A stretch of DNA of 53,445 nt. Source: Chloroflexota bacterium. GTDB lineage: Bacteria > Chloroflexota > Anaerolineae > Anaerolineales > Villigracilaceae. Where the stretch lies: NCBI GenBank assembly GCA_029782225.1, contig JAKOVF010000238.1:1-53445 (forward strand), in the 5' to 3' direction. The position numbers and the translations under genes are program-made. Positions 31,555 through 39,796 of the stretch are shown here, piece by piece (positions within the stretch are counted from its first letter, which is position 1; every line of letters starts with the position of its first letter). Below the pieces are notes generated by a model. It searched no databases, was not told the origin of the DNA, and saw only the letters and a list, made by a program, of their open reading frames with translations.

Positions 31555-33381
31555 CTAATCTCTGTTTTGTTGAGCGGGTTCCGTTTGCTTTGGACTGCCG
31601 CCCAACTTTGGCTGTGGCTCTTTGATATATTGCTCCAGGAACGATGGGGCTTCCGGGTGATCCACATGCAATGCATGGTCGTAATCCCCTGCTGGAACTG
31701 GAGCGGGTTCGTATCGTGTTGGACGCCGAACTCCAAACAGCTCGAAGAAACGAGCAATGCCTGTCAACAGTGAATAACGATATTCCTGCATCTTCAACGA
31801 CTGCCACTCGACGATGGAAGCCATTGCCCCCTGAACGCGTGCCTTTTCGCGTACAATGCGATGGATCTGTCTCGGTTCGCGATATCCCAATGGGGAAAGT
31901 AACATCAAATGAGCCAGGAATGCCAGGATGCTGAATGAGACCAGAGCGGCCCAACCTCCCTCATGCCACTTCCCAATGAGTTGACCGAGGAATACGACAA
32001 ACGAAAGCCCGGCGGCAAATGACGCCCCAAATGCGCCCCATAGGCGAGCACTGCCCTTCGCATGTTCAAGAATATGGCGGCGTACGGCCAGTCCCATGAC
32101 CATGATCGGCATGAAAACGCCCACGCCATAAAATGGGATCGCGATCGTGGTTTGTCCGCGTACCAGCAACATGATTAACACAGAGAGGCCAAAAGTGATC
32201 GTGACTGAGCGTGTAAAGGTGCCGCGCGGGTCACGATAGACAATCGCCTCCGGGATCTCACCGATAGCCACATCCCGCCATTCGGTCGCCTGTGCATCCT
32301 GAAAAGCAGTCATCGATGCTGCTGCCAGCATCAGAACTGCCAGGATTTGATACGCCCAGAACAGGATCACACCGCCGGGGATCTGGTTGAAACCGATGAA
32401 GGCCAGGTTGCCAATCAAGGTACGTCCCAGCGTCCCGTCGAAGACGTTGAATCGCAGGGAGAAGAAGGTCAGGAACAGGGTTGTCAGCCCGCCATAAAAC
32501 AGGAAGGCGGTCTGCACGAAACGACCAACCCCTGATTTGCCGCTGTAGAAGTTCCAGATACTATTGAGACGAGGCATGTGCTGCTTCCCCCATTTGACAA
32601 GCTTCGCATCCTCGTTGATGAAGAATTGAACGCCATTGGACACAGCCTCCAAACCCGTGAGCGCGACCATTCCCTTCATGGATGCAGTCAGTAAATGGAG
32701 CAAAGCCTGTCCAAGCGGCACAGATCCAGTGATGACTTCCGACGGTTCTGGTGCAACGCCTTTGAAATGAGCAATCAGCAAGCCAATTCCCATGGTAACA
32801 GTCAGGAAGCCGAAAACGCCCAGCATCGTAAATACAACCCGTGAAGACTCGCCACGGCCCCGAATGGTAAGATACCATGTCACTGCTGCCAGTATCGCAC
32901 CCAGCGCAAAGTGCCATACCCAGCCTGTGTCATACGCATTGATGATGGAGAGAAGTTGATCCCCACCCGAGAGTGCCGAGACCACAATAGTAAGCACGTA
33001 GTCCTGAATGAGAGTAACAGCCACAACCAGGCTCAGGGTTGGCTTGAGATAGCGCATCGAAGCAGTATATGAACCGCCGCCTTCGTTAAATGGGCCCAGC
33101 GAGTACATATAGAGCAGGCCAAATACGAAGTTGGCAAACGCAATGATTGCAACTGCGATGTAGGCAAATCTCCCCTGCAGACCATAAGGATGCAAGGCGC
33201 TCATCATTTCGCCAGTAGCGTAATAATATGACGTGAAATAATCCACACCGAACAATGCGATGGCGGCCAGTACGCCAATCTGACCGGCACCATGAATGTG
33301 AGCATCCTCCTGTCTTTCGCGCGGCGCAGAGCGCAGTGCAATCAGAACAGCGATGATGAGTAGTGCAATAGAGAAAAACAT
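31555..33381 (-). CDS. APC-superfamily permease, KimA/TrkB-like putative potassium transporter (cassette 1)
   Basis: A 608-residue membrane protein with about twelve helices and a ~100-residue cytoplasmic tail. APC-type features include GVDYFTSYYYATGEM in helix 1, FNEGGGSYTASMRYL before helix 2, and LIQDYVLTIVVSALSGGDQL, which aligns with the VDYILTVAVS helix of KimA-like and amino-acid permeases, plus TIRGRGESSR. The Kdp context and the similarity to KimA and mycobacterial TrkB-type permeases make K+ the likely substrate, but this is inferred. It follows the cassette's unknown protein gene by 23 bases and is very similar to the permease at 46089-47915. Confidence 0.8.
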   Translation of the reverse strand: MFFSIALLIIAVLIALRSAPRERQEDAHIHGAGQIGVLAAIALFGVDYFTSYYYATGEMMSALHPYGLQGRFAYIAVAIIAFANFVFGLLYMYSLGPFNEGGGSYTASMRYLKPTLSLVVAVTLIQDYVLTIVVSALSGGDQLLSIINAYDTGWVWHFALGAILAAVTWYLTIRGRGESSRVVFTMLGVFGFLTVTMGIGLLIAHFKGVAPEPSEVITGSVPLGQALLHLLTASMKGMVALTGLEAVSNGVQFFINEDAKLVKWGKQHMPRLNSIWNFYSGKSGVGRFVQTAFLFYGGLTTLFLTFFSLRFNVFDGTLGRTLIGNLAFIGFNQIPGGVILFWAYQILAVLMLAAASMTAFQDAQATEWRDVAIGEIPEAIVYRDPRGTFTRSVTITFGLSVLIMLLVRGQTTIAIPFYGVGVFMPIMVMGLAVRRHILEHAKGSARLWGAFGASFAAGLSFVVFLGQLIGKWHEGGWAALVSFSILAFLAHLMLLSPLGYREPRQIHRIVREKARVQGAMASIVEWQSLKMQEYRYSLLTGIARFFELFGVRRPTRYEPAPVPAGDYDHALHVDHPEAPSFLEQYIKEPQPKLGGSPKQTEPAQQNRD

Positions 33382-33404
33382 GACGATACCTTTTCGTTGA
33401 AGTG

Positions 33405-34475
33405 TTATGACTCGAAGGCTGTTTCGAGATTCTTTAGTTGAGCGAGTAAATGTTTCCGCGTGGAGGTGTTCAAGCGCGTATCCTGCGCGACCTTGGCCTG
33501 CTCGCCGCGTGAGGCGCGGACCACGAAGCCGGGGATGAACATGATCCGTCCCGCCGGGATGACTTCAAAATGGGAGTTTTCCAATTTCAGGGTTTGATCA
33601 TCGAAGTAAGGCAGTGTGATACTCAAGCCCCGGTTCAACGACTGCTTTTCCACGCGAGCGTTGATCTCGCAGATGATTTCCTCCATCTTGAAGTGAGCCA
33701 GCGCACGTCCCTGATTGATCAGTTGACCTAAAATGCCGTAACGCTTGTGCTGGTATTCCTCGTCCGCGGAGATATAAGGCGCCAGTGACAGGGCGCGGTG
33801 CAGGACCATCACGTATCTCTGCATGGACTGGAGGGAGGCTTCCGCTTCTTTTACAGAACCAACCAACAATTTTCCCCGTTCATCGAAAGCCACCCATTGA
33901 GGCAGAAAGAACTTCCGCGCCGCAGGGACGAACGGCGTCTGCACTTCGCCGCGTGCCCCCTCATGTGCCTCCTCAACGATTGCGTCGCTGGCCTGTGTGA
34001 TGGCAGACTCGGGAGCGTTATCCGCGGCCGGGATGCTTGGGATTTGTTCGTCGCCATTGGGAAGATAGGTCACACTGCGACCGGCAGGCAGCAAATTGTG
34101 TACCATGTGCATCGCTGTGACATAGCGCAACAATCCTGCGCTGACGGCAATTGCCTCATCCGGCGATTTTTCCAATTCGTTCAAACGATGCATCAACGCT
34201 TCATGCACATTGCTTTGCAGAAAGCTGCCAACCGTGATTTGTCGCTCGGCCTCGGGGATTGTGATCGTCCCGGCCTGTCCTACCTGGGAGATAGGAGTGA
34301 CGACGCGGTCGGGCAGGGAAAAATGCACCTGCGCCATTTTTGTAATCAGGGCCTCAGCAATGATCTGTGCCTGGCTCTCGAGAAAACGCTGGATGACGGC
34401 AGGCTGGTTTTCGAACAGGGCTTGATGGTTTTTGTATTCCTGCCGCAGATGGGGAACCATGTTGTTGGTCATCAT
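33405..34475 (-). CDS. Unknown soluble protein of the permease cassette (copy 1)
   Basis: A 356-residue protein with no recognised domain and no membrane helix. Strong blocks shared with the second copy (44962-46080) include FSLPDRVV, MHMVHNLLPAGRSV, FFLPQWVAFDERG, LAPYISADEEY, KRYGILGQLINQGRA, NRGLSITLPYFDDQ and EVIPAGRIMFIPGFVVRA. A variable acidic linker (about 150-185) divides it into two parts. It overlaps the orphan regulator by four bases and is followed by the permease gene. The conserved pairing suggests a cytoplasmic partner or regulator of the permease; no function is established. Confidence 0.8.
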   Translation of the reverse strand: MMTNNMVPHLRQEYKNHQALFENQPAVIQRFLESQAQIIAEALITKMAQVHFSLPDRVVTPISQVGQAGTITIPEAERQITVGSFLQSNVHEALMHRLNELEKSPDEAIAVSAGLLRYVTAMHMVHNLLPAGRSVTYLPNGDEQIPSIPAADNAPESAITQASDAIVEEAHEGARGEVQTPFVPAARKFFLPQWVAFDERGKLLVGSVKEAEASLQSMQRYVMVLHRALSLAPYISADEEYQHKRYGILGQLINQGRALAHFKMEEIICEINARVEKQSLNRGLSITLPYFDDQTLKLENSHFEVIPAGRIMFIPGFVVRASRGEQAKVAQDTRLNTSTRKHLLAQLKNLETAFES

Positions 34476-35179
34476 TTCTTTTCGATTTCCTTGAGCCGGT
34501 AACCCACGCCCGGCTCGGTAATGATGTGGCGCGGCCGCAATGGGTCGCTTTCGATCTTTCGCCGCAGGTTGCTGATGTTCACGCGCAGGAGATGAGAGTT
34601 TGTTTCGTAATTCCCACCCCAGACCTCTTTGATCAACTGGTTGTGAGTCAACACTTTCCCCTCGAAATTCACGAGCGTGCGCAAAATGCTGTACTCGGTG
34701 GGCGTGAGGGTCACAGACTGGTCTTTCACTTTCACCTCCCTTTTCGCGAGGTCGACCCGCAGATCATCACTCTGATAGATCGCGGATTCGGTTTCTGGCT
34801 TGTTGGATCTGCGCAAAGCGACTCGAATCCGCGCCAGTAGTTCATTGGTGCCGAAAGGCTTGGTGAGATAATCATCGGCACCCGCATCCAGCGCGGCGAC
34901 TTTATCCTGCTCGCTGTCGCGGACCGATATAACGATGACAGGCACATCGGTCCATTCGCGGAGGCGGCGTGTCACCTCAATTCCATCGAAATCGGGCAGG
35001 CCCAGATCAAGGATGATCACGTCCGGGAGGTCGATCGCGGCCGCATGGAGTGCGGTTTCACCGTTTTCGGCTTCGAGAACCGTGTAACGACTTCCGAGAG
35101 AGGCATTGAGAAAACGTCGAATAGGACGTTCATCATCAACGACAAGGATTTTCAAGAGGGAGTCGGTAACTGTGGACAT
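34472..35179 (-). CDS. OmpR-family response regulator, KdpE-like, orphan
   Basis: A 235-residue regulator with a normal receiver (ILVVDDERPIRR, Asp in IILDLGLPD, DDYLTKPFG) and a winged helix with LTPTEYSILRTL and recognition region HLLRVNISNLRRKIESD. No kinase gene is adjacent on its strand; it is coupled by ATGA to the unknown cassette gene instead. Candidate partners are KdpD (28813-31464) or the 41845-43314 kinase. Upstream lies a two-box promoter, and an extra box (35189-35206) overlaps the transcript start, so it may repress itself. ATG 35179 is preferred to an adjacent TTG; no good Shine-Dalgarno is seen. Confidence 0.88.
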   Translation of the reverse strand: MSTVTDSLLKILVVDDERPIRRFLNASLGSRYTVLEAENGETALHAAAIDLPDVIILDLGLPDFDGIEVTRRLREWTDVPVIVISVRDSEQDKVAALDAGADDYLTKPFGTNELLARIRVALRRSNKPETESAIYQSDDLRVDLAKREVKVKDQSVTLTPTEYSILRTLVNFEGKVLTHNQLIKEVWGGNYETNSHLLRVNISNLRRKIESDPLRPRHIITEPGVGYRLKEIEKK

Positions 35180-35188
35180 CAATGCGCC

Positions 35189-35206
35189 GTCAAGAAAATA
35201 TCAAGA
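35189..35206 (-). promoter_or_regulatory. Solitary 11-bp-repeat operator box at the transcript start
   Basis: GTCAAGAAAATATCAAGA on the plus strand, with TCAAG repeated at an 11-bp interval. It lies just after the expected transcription start and before the ATG at 35179, where bound regulator would block transcription or translation. Confidence 0.65.
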
Positions 35207-35215
35207 GCGCCGGAC

Positions 35216-35282
35216 ATTCTATGATCCGGCGCGTCAATTTAGGCGCAAGAATTGCCCCCAAAGCGTCAAGAAAGTGTCAATA
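35216..35282 (-). promoter_or_regulatory. Two-box activator promoter of the orphan regulator and cassette 1
   Basis: Boxes at 35233-35250 (GTCAATTTAGGCGCAAGA, plus strand) and 35265-35282 (GTCAAGAAAGTGTCAATA) each contain an 11-bp direct repeat and start 32 bp apart. On the minus strand the proximal box ends 11 bases before TAGAAT (35216-35221). There is no separate -35. Confidence 0.75.
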
Positions 35283-35343
35283 AGCTAACGACCCGAAGCC
35301 TGCCTGCTTAAACCTTCGGGACGGTGCGTAACGTATCGGTTAT

Positions 35344-35517
35344 TTATTCAGCTATCCAGGACTTATAGAGGAAAAACGCATTGGCCCAGAGGAGCAGGAA
35401 AAGGATCAACAATTGGTGCTGAAAAGCGCTGAGATTCAAGAATGAAGCGTAGAGTATCCCCGCCAGCGGCGAGTATGTGATGATTTGACCGATCAATCGG
35501 CCCGGTTTTTTCTTCAT
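35344..35517 (-). CDS. 57-residue two-helix membrane protein under a Kdp-type promoter
   Basis: A short protein with a basic start (MKKKPGRLIG), then two hydrophobic segments (about 10-28 and 32-51) and the tail YKSWIAE. No family is recognised. It has its own two-box promoter (35544-35610) with the same geometry as the kdp operon, which is the main reason to believe it is a gene. Start 35517 is chosen over an in-frame codon at 35583 because the latter lies inside the operator array. AAGGCGA lies about nine bases upstream. Possible roles are a small regulator or subunit of a K+ transporter. Confidence 0.65.
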   Translation of the reverse strand: MKKKPGRLIGQIITYSPLAGILYASFLNLSAFQHQLLILFLLLWANAFFLYKSWIAE

Positions 35518-35543
35518 GCAATGTCGCCTTGTTTGACAGTCGC

Positions 35544-35610
35544 AGTGTATCTGGTTGTGTGTCAAAAAGGGGACAAGAAACAAAGAGAGCGAGTCAAGAA
35601 GCTGTCAAGA
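35544..35610 (-). promoter_or_regulatory. Two-box activator promoter of the 57-residue protein
   Basis: Boxes at 35561-35578 (GTCAAAAAGGGGACAAGA) and 35593-35610 (GTCAAGAAGCTGTCAAGA) on the plus strand, 32 bp apart, each with an 11-bp internal repeat. The minus-strand -10 TACACT (35544-35549) lies 11 bases from the proximal box. Confidence 0.75.
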
Positions 35611-35626
35611 GTGAATCGTTTCCTCT

Positions 35627-36370
35627 CTAGTTGCCTGCATGCGGCAACAGATCATCCGTTTTTTGTTCCATTTCCATGGACTGTATGCGCTCGAAAGCCC
35701 TTGCCGCCTGTGATACAAAGTTTTGAAGCAACGGGCTGTCCTCGGAAGGCAAATCTCCAAATTCGCCGCGCCAGATTTGGATCTCACCAACCAGTCCCCA
35801 GGCATTCAAAATGGGCAGGACGCGATCCGGTTTGCTTCCTTCCTCGCCATCGGCCGGTGCCCGCGCGATAACTTGAGGCGATTGCTTCGAAGGTTGAAAC
35901 GAAACCCCCACCAGTGAGGCCTGAAATAGTTGCTGGATATATCTTACGACCGTATGCGCGACTGCATCCAGCGTGCGAGCATTCCCAAGCGCCGAACTCA
36001 ACTCATACATGAATGTGGCTTCGCGGGCCTTTGACAGGCTGTCCTGGATTCGCCCAATCACCAGGATGGCAACGGCGAAGAAGATGACCAGGACCAGCCA
36101 GCTTTCCAGGCTGCCGACCACGAACGTGAAGAAAGGCGGTATGAACAGAAAATCGAAGCACAGCGCGGCCGTCAACGCCGCGCTCACTCCGGAGATCTGT
36201 CCCCACTTGTTGGCGCTCCAGGCAATGGGCGCAAGATAGAGCAGACCGATCACGGCCTCCCCCAGCACAGCCCTCCCGATCAACCACATGGGAACGGTGA
36301 TGGCGGCCGCTGTCAACATTCCCCGCAAACCATTTGCCAGCAGATTCGGCGTAAGTTTGATTTTTTTCAT
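35627..36370 (-). CDS. Kinase-less KdpD-like sensor fragment (DUF4118 plus GAF)
   Basis: A 247-residue protein. Four membrane helices with the DUF4118 pattern (YLAPIAWSANKWGQISGV, ALCFDFLFIPPFFTF) are followed by a linker and a GAF-like domain (FMYELSSALGNARTLDAVAHT, in part). It stops where a HisKA domain would begin; no H-box or ATPase domain is present in any frame nearby. The same region of KdpD and of the 41845-43314 kinase aligns with it. It is the last gene of the kdp operon, 21 bases after kdpC. The start at 36370 has GAGGAAA seven bases upstream. It may modulate the two complete kinases, for example by heterodimerising. Confidence 0.82.
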   Translation of the reverse strand: MKKIKLTPNLLANGLRGMLTAAAITVPMWLIGRAVLGEAVIGLLYLAPIAWSANKWGQISGVSAALTAALCFDFLFIPPFFTFVVGSLESWLVLVIFFAVAILVIGRIQDSLSKAREATFMYELSSALGNARTLDAVAHTVVRYIQQLFQASLVGVSFQPSKQSPQVIARAPADGEEGSKPDRVLPILNAWGLVGEIQIWRGEFGDLPSEDSPLLQNFVSQAARAFERIQSMEMEQKTDDLLPHAGN

Positions 36371-36391
36371 ACGGTTTTTCCTCATCAGGAA

Positions 36392-36982
36392 TCACTTCAA
36401 TCCATCCAGAGCCAGGTTGAGCTCAAGGACGTTTACGCGTGGCTCGCCCAAAAAGCCAAACTGACGACCCCGGGTATATTTTTGCACGAGCGATTGGACT
36501 TCCGCTTCACTCAACCCGCGGGCTGCTGCCACACGATGGACCTGGTACAACGCTGCGGCCACGCTGATGTGCGGATCGAGTCCGCTGCCGGAAGCGGTGA
36601 CCAGGTCCACAGGGATCGGCGCATTGTTGCCCGGATCCGCGGCTTTGAGCGCGTCGATGCGGGCCTGTGCCGCTTGAGTCAGTGCGGGATTCAAAGGGCC
36701 ATAGTTCGACCCGGAGGAACCGGTCAGCGTTTCAGCATTGAAAGGGTTGTAGGGGAAATCGCCAGTAGCAGAGAGACGTCCCCAGAAGTATTTTGGATCA
36801 CTGAACTGTTGCCCGATCAATTCAGACCCGTAGACCTTGCCATTGATCACGATCAAGCTGCCATTGGCCTGTTTGGGAAAGACGACCTGGGCAATGCCTG
36901 TCACCGCCAGCGGATAGATTACGCCCGTGATAACCGTGAGAATTAACAGCATCAACAATGCAGGACGAAGTTGTGAAAGCAT
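36392..36982 (-). CDS. kdpC: Potassium-transporting ATPase subunit KdpC
   Basis: A 196-residue protein with one N-terminal membrane helix and the periplasmic KdpC domain. It has [21 protein letters not shown], in part, [17 protein letters not shown], and [19 protein letters not shown] with the closing LNLALDGLK. KdpC stabilises the KdpFABC complex and increases ATP affinity. It is separated from kdpB by an extra gene and a repeat, unlike the usual contiguous kdpBC. AAGGAA six bases upstream supports the start. Confidence 0.95.
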   Translation of the reverse strand: MLSQLRPALLMLLILTVITGVIYPLAVTGIAQVVFPKQANGSLIVINGKVYGSELIGQQFSDPKYFWGRLSATGDFPYNPFNAETLTGSSGSNYGPLNPALTQAAQARIDALKAADPGNNAPIPVDLVTASGSGLDPHISVAAALYQVHRVAAARGLSEAEVQSLVQKYTRGRQFGFLGEPRVNVLELNLALDGLK

Positions 36983-37021
36983 TTTTATTCCTTATCCATC
37001 TGATGGTCGAGTAGGCGGATT

Positions 37022-37070
37022 CGCGCTGAGCGTCACTTGCACCGCGCGCAAGTGCAGGTGAGTCGAAGCG
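37022..37070. repeat. REP-like palindrome upstream of kdpC
   Basis: Outer arms cgctgagcg / agtcgaagcg enclose a GC-rich inner palindrome (cacttgcac / gcaagtgcag), a compound version of the TTCGAC-CGCTnAG repeat seen at 13231-13310 and 14413-14436. Confidence 0.6.
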
Positions 37071-37096
37071 TCGCCTGCCGCACCGAGACCATCGGT

Positions 37097-37483
37097 TTAT
37101 TCCGAGACCTCATCCACTGGAAATCCATCCGCGTCGATGTAGCCCAGCTCGAATGTGCTGCTCAACACGCCTTTGATTTCAGAGTCAGGCAGTTGAAACA
37201 GGGGCTGTTTGTCATCATTGGCTTCCGGGAGTTGCGAAGCAGGAACCCGAATGACACTGACCCTTCCACGATATTGCCTCCGATGCAGGCTTGATAAATG
37301 TGCTGCATTCGCTCTAAGCCACAGATGGACCAATCCGTAGATCAGCAGAAGGATTCCGGTCTGCGCTGCGATATGCCCATTCTGCGAGAGGCTGAGATGG
37401 TGCTCTACCAGAAAAAGCGCGATCAGAAGCGGAAAGGTGAGATACAACTGCCACCATTTCGGACGAGAGGTTGAGGAATACAT
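37097..37483 (-). CDS. 128-residue two-helix membrane protein inside the kdp operon
   Basis: A 128-residue protein with two membrane helices (about 10-27 and 36-56) and a cytoplasmic C-terminal part of about 70 residues (HRRQYRGRVSVIRVPASQ, then an acidic end FELGYIDADGFPVDEVSE). No family is recognised. It lies between kdpB and kdpC on the same strand, with repeats on both sides, and has GGAG six bases upstream of the start. Its position suggests a role with the Kdp pump, but repeats on both sides may mean it was inserted later. Confidence 0.7.
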   Translation of the reverse strand: MYSSTSRPKWWQLYLTFPLLIALFLVEHHLSLSQNGHIAAQTGILLLIYGLVHLWLRANAAHLSSLHRRQYRGRVSVIRVPASQLPEANDDKQPLFQLPDSEIKGVLSSTFELGYIDADGFPVDEVSE

Positions 37484-37493
37484 GAAAACTCCA

Positions 37494-37520
37494 GTAGGTC
37501 ACGCTTGAAGCGTGACCTAC
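37494..37520. repeat. Perfect palindrome GTAGGTCACGCTT family (copy 1)
   Basis: Arms of 13 bases (gtaggtcacgctt / aagcgtgacctac) around a single base, between kdpB and the 128-residue gene. A close copy is at 44905-44937. Confidence 0.8.
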
Positions 37521-37526
37521 AAGTGA

Positions 37527-39635
37527 TTACACCAGATGCAGCGCGACCAGCAGCATATCGATCAATTTGATGCCGATGAACGGCGCGATCAAGCCGCCCA
37601 CTCCATAAATCAGCAGGTTGTCACGCAGAAGCTGTGCAGCGCCGACAGGACGATACGGCACGCCGCGCAACGCCAGGGGAATCAAGGCAATGATGATCAG
37701 CGCGTTGAAAATGACCGCGGAGAGGATCGCGCTCTCCGGGGTAGCCAACCGCATGAAGTTCAACGTGGTCAATACCGGGTACGTCGAAGCAAAGGCCGCA
37801 GGGATGATGGCAAAATACTTCGCCACATCATTGGCAATGCTGAACGTGGTCAGCGCGCCGCGGGTCATCAAGAGCTGCTTGCCGATCTCGACGATCTCGA
37901 TCAGCTTCGTCGGGTTGCTGTCCAGGTCGATCATATTGGCAGCTTCGCGCGCGGGCTGAGTGCCCGTATTCATTGCCACAGCGACGTCCGCCTGCGCAAG
38001 AGCCGGCGCATCGTTGGTGCCATCACCGGTCATCGCTACCAGCCTGCCGCCGGTTTGATGCTCACGGATCAACTTCAACTTTGCCTCCGGCGTGGCTTGC
38101 GCCAGGAAATCATCCACTCCCGCTTCCGCTGCAATCGCGGTTGCGGTCAACGGGTTGTCGCCGGTGATCATGACGGTCTTGATGCCCATCTTGCGAAGTT
38201 GGGCGAAGCGTTCCTTGATCCCACCTTTGACAATGTCCTTCAGATGAACGACGCCGAGCGCCTGATTGTTGCGCGCTACCACCAGCGGCGTGCCGCCCGT
38301 CCTTGCGATGTTTTCCACTGCGGGTCGCAGATCGGTTGGGATGTGATTGCCGTCCGTCTGAACCATGGCGATCATCGTGTCCGGCGCGCCTTTTCGGATG
38401 GACGTGCCGTCGAAATCAACACCGCTCATGCGCGTCTGCGCGGTGAACGGGATGAAGTGCATTCCCTCGGGCGCATCATCACTGGATCCCATGGTCCGCC
38501 CCCGCAGCCCAAACATATCCTTGGCGAGGACGACGATCGAACGGCCCTCAGGCGTCTCATCCGCGAGAGATGCAAGCTGCGCCGCTTCGGCCAAATCGTG
38601 AACGCTGACTCCGTTCACCGGGACGAATTCCACTGCCTGACGATTTCCAAGTGTGATCGTGCCTGTTTTATCAAGTAGGAGCACATCCACGTCACCGGCA
38701 GCCTCCACTGCGCGGCCAGACATCGCGATTACGTTGCGCTGGATCATGCGGTCCATGCCGGCGATGCCGATCGCAGAGAGCAAGCCGCCAATTGTGGTGG
38801 GGATCAGGCACACAAGCAGCGCCACCAGCACAGTGATGGTGATCGGTGTCCCTTTCCCCGCCGCGTTCACACTGTAAAGCGAGTACGAGAGGAGAGTGGC
38901 GCAGACCACCAAAAAGATGATCGTGAAGCCTGCCAGCAGGATATTGAGTGCGATCTCGTTTGGAGTCTTCTGTCGTTTCGCGCCTTCCACCATGCTGATC
39001 ATACGGTCGAGAAATCCCTCCCCGGGATCGGAACTCACACGCACGATCAACCAATCGGAGAGGAGCCGTGTCCCGCCGGTAACCGCAGAGCGGTCGCCGC
39101 CCGCCTCACGCACCACCGGAGCGGATTCGCCGGTCACAGCGCTCTCATCCACGGATGCGATTCCCACGATGATCTCACCATCTGCGGGGAGAATGTCGCC
39201 AGCTTCCACCAGATACAGGTCATTCTTGCGCAGCGCCGTGGATGAGACAATTTGGGTTTTAGACAATGCAGTCTGCACATCCTCTGCGGGGCCGCGCAAT
39301 TTTTTAGCAGGGGTATCCTGCCGCGCCTTGCGCAGCGACTCGGCCTGCGCCTTACCGCGTCCCTCTGCCACGGCTTCAGAGAAGTTAGCGAAGAGGACCG
39401 TGAACCATAGCCAGAGCGCGATGGCACCGATAAAGCCTGTTGGCGCTTCGCTTTTTCCAGTAAGCAGGCCCTGGATCCATAACGCGGTGGTCAGTACACT
39501 GCCGACTTCTACTACGAACATAACGGGGTTGCGTACCATCCAGCGCGGGTTGAGTTTGCCAAAAGATTCCACGATCGCGCGCTGATAAATCTGGCGGCCA
39601 TAAGCACTTTGTTTTCTCGGTTGAGTAGTATTCAT
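37527..39635 (-). CDS. kdpB: Potassium-transporting ATPase catalytic subunit KdpB
   Basis: A 702-residue P1A-type ATPase. The phosphorylated Asp is at about residue 322 in [55 protein letters not shown] and the KdpB-specific [15 protein letters not shown] near the C-terminal helices are all present. It hydrolyses ATP and moves K+ delivered by KdpA. The start at 39635 is chosen because the in-frame extension upstream runs through a CCACAAAGG-type repeat. It is 161 bases from kdpA, unusually far for this operon. Confidence 0.97.
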   Translation of the reverse strand: MNTTQPRKQSAYGRQIYQRAIVESFGKLNPRWMVRNPVMFVVEVGSVLTTALWIQGLLTGKSEAPTGFIGAIALWLWFTVLFANFSEAVAEGRGKAQAESLRKARQDTPAKKLRGPAEDVQTALSKTQIVSSTALRKNDLYLVEAGDILPADGEIIVGIASVDESAVTGESAPVVREAGGDRSAVTGGTRLLSDWLIVRVSSDPGEGFLDRMISMVEGAKRQKTPNEIALNILLAGFTIIFLVVCATLLSYSLYSVNAAGKGTPITITVLVALLVCLIPTTIGGLLSAIGIAGMDRMIQRNVIAMSGRAVEAAGDVDVLLLDKTGTITLGNRQAVEFVPVNGVSVHDLAEAAQLASLADETPEGRSIVVLAKDMFGLRGRTMGSSDDAPEGMHFIPFTAQTRMSGVDFDGTSIRKGAPDTMIAMVQTDGNHIPTDLRPAVENIARTGGTPLVVARNNQALGVVHLKDIVKGGIKERFAQLRKMGIKTVMITGDNPLTATAIAAEAGVDDFLAQATPEAKLKLIREHQTGGRLVAMTGDGTNDAPALAQADVAVAMNTGTQPAREAANMIDLDSNPTKLIEIVEIGKQLLMTRGALTTFSIANDVAKYFAIIPAAFASTYPVLTTLNFMRLATPESAILSAVIFNALIIIALIPLALRGVPYRPVGAAQLLRDNLLIYGVGGLIAPFIGIKLIDMLLVALHLV

Positions 39636-39650
39636 AGTTGTTTCTCGTTT

Positions 39651-39790
39651 CACCACAAAGGGCACGAAGATCACAAAGGTTTAAAGCATCGCGCAACGTG
39701 TTGAGGTCGTCCTGATCATCAGGTGTGATGGTCTAAATCAAACGGTCAAACCCACCAGCCTGCCTTCGTGCACTTAGTGTCCTTAGTGGT
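39651..39790. repeat. Facing CCACAAAGG / CCTTAGTGG repeats between kdpA and kdpB
   Basis: 39651-39679 (caccacaaagggcacgaag, then atcacaaagg) and 39763-39790 (ccttcgtgcacttagtgtcc, then ttagtgg) are related in inverted orientation and could form a long imperfect hairpin. They occupy most of the kdpA-kdpB gap. Confidence 0.6.
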
Positions 39791-39796
39791 AAGGAA

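Noticed and set aside
30283..31773. 496-codon open frame on the plus strand opposite kdpD
   Set aside because: It lies entirely antisense to the well-supported kdpD gene and neighbouring sequence; its translation is rich in Arg, His and Cys with no domain. A shadow frame of GC-rich coding DNA.
35518..35583. Longer start for the 57-residue protein
   Set aside because: The extra 22 codons overlap the -10 element and operator box of its own promoter.
37536..38678. 380-codon open frame opposite kdpB
   Set aside because: Antisense shadow of a conserved P-type ATPase; composition is Arg/Gln/His-rich with no motif.
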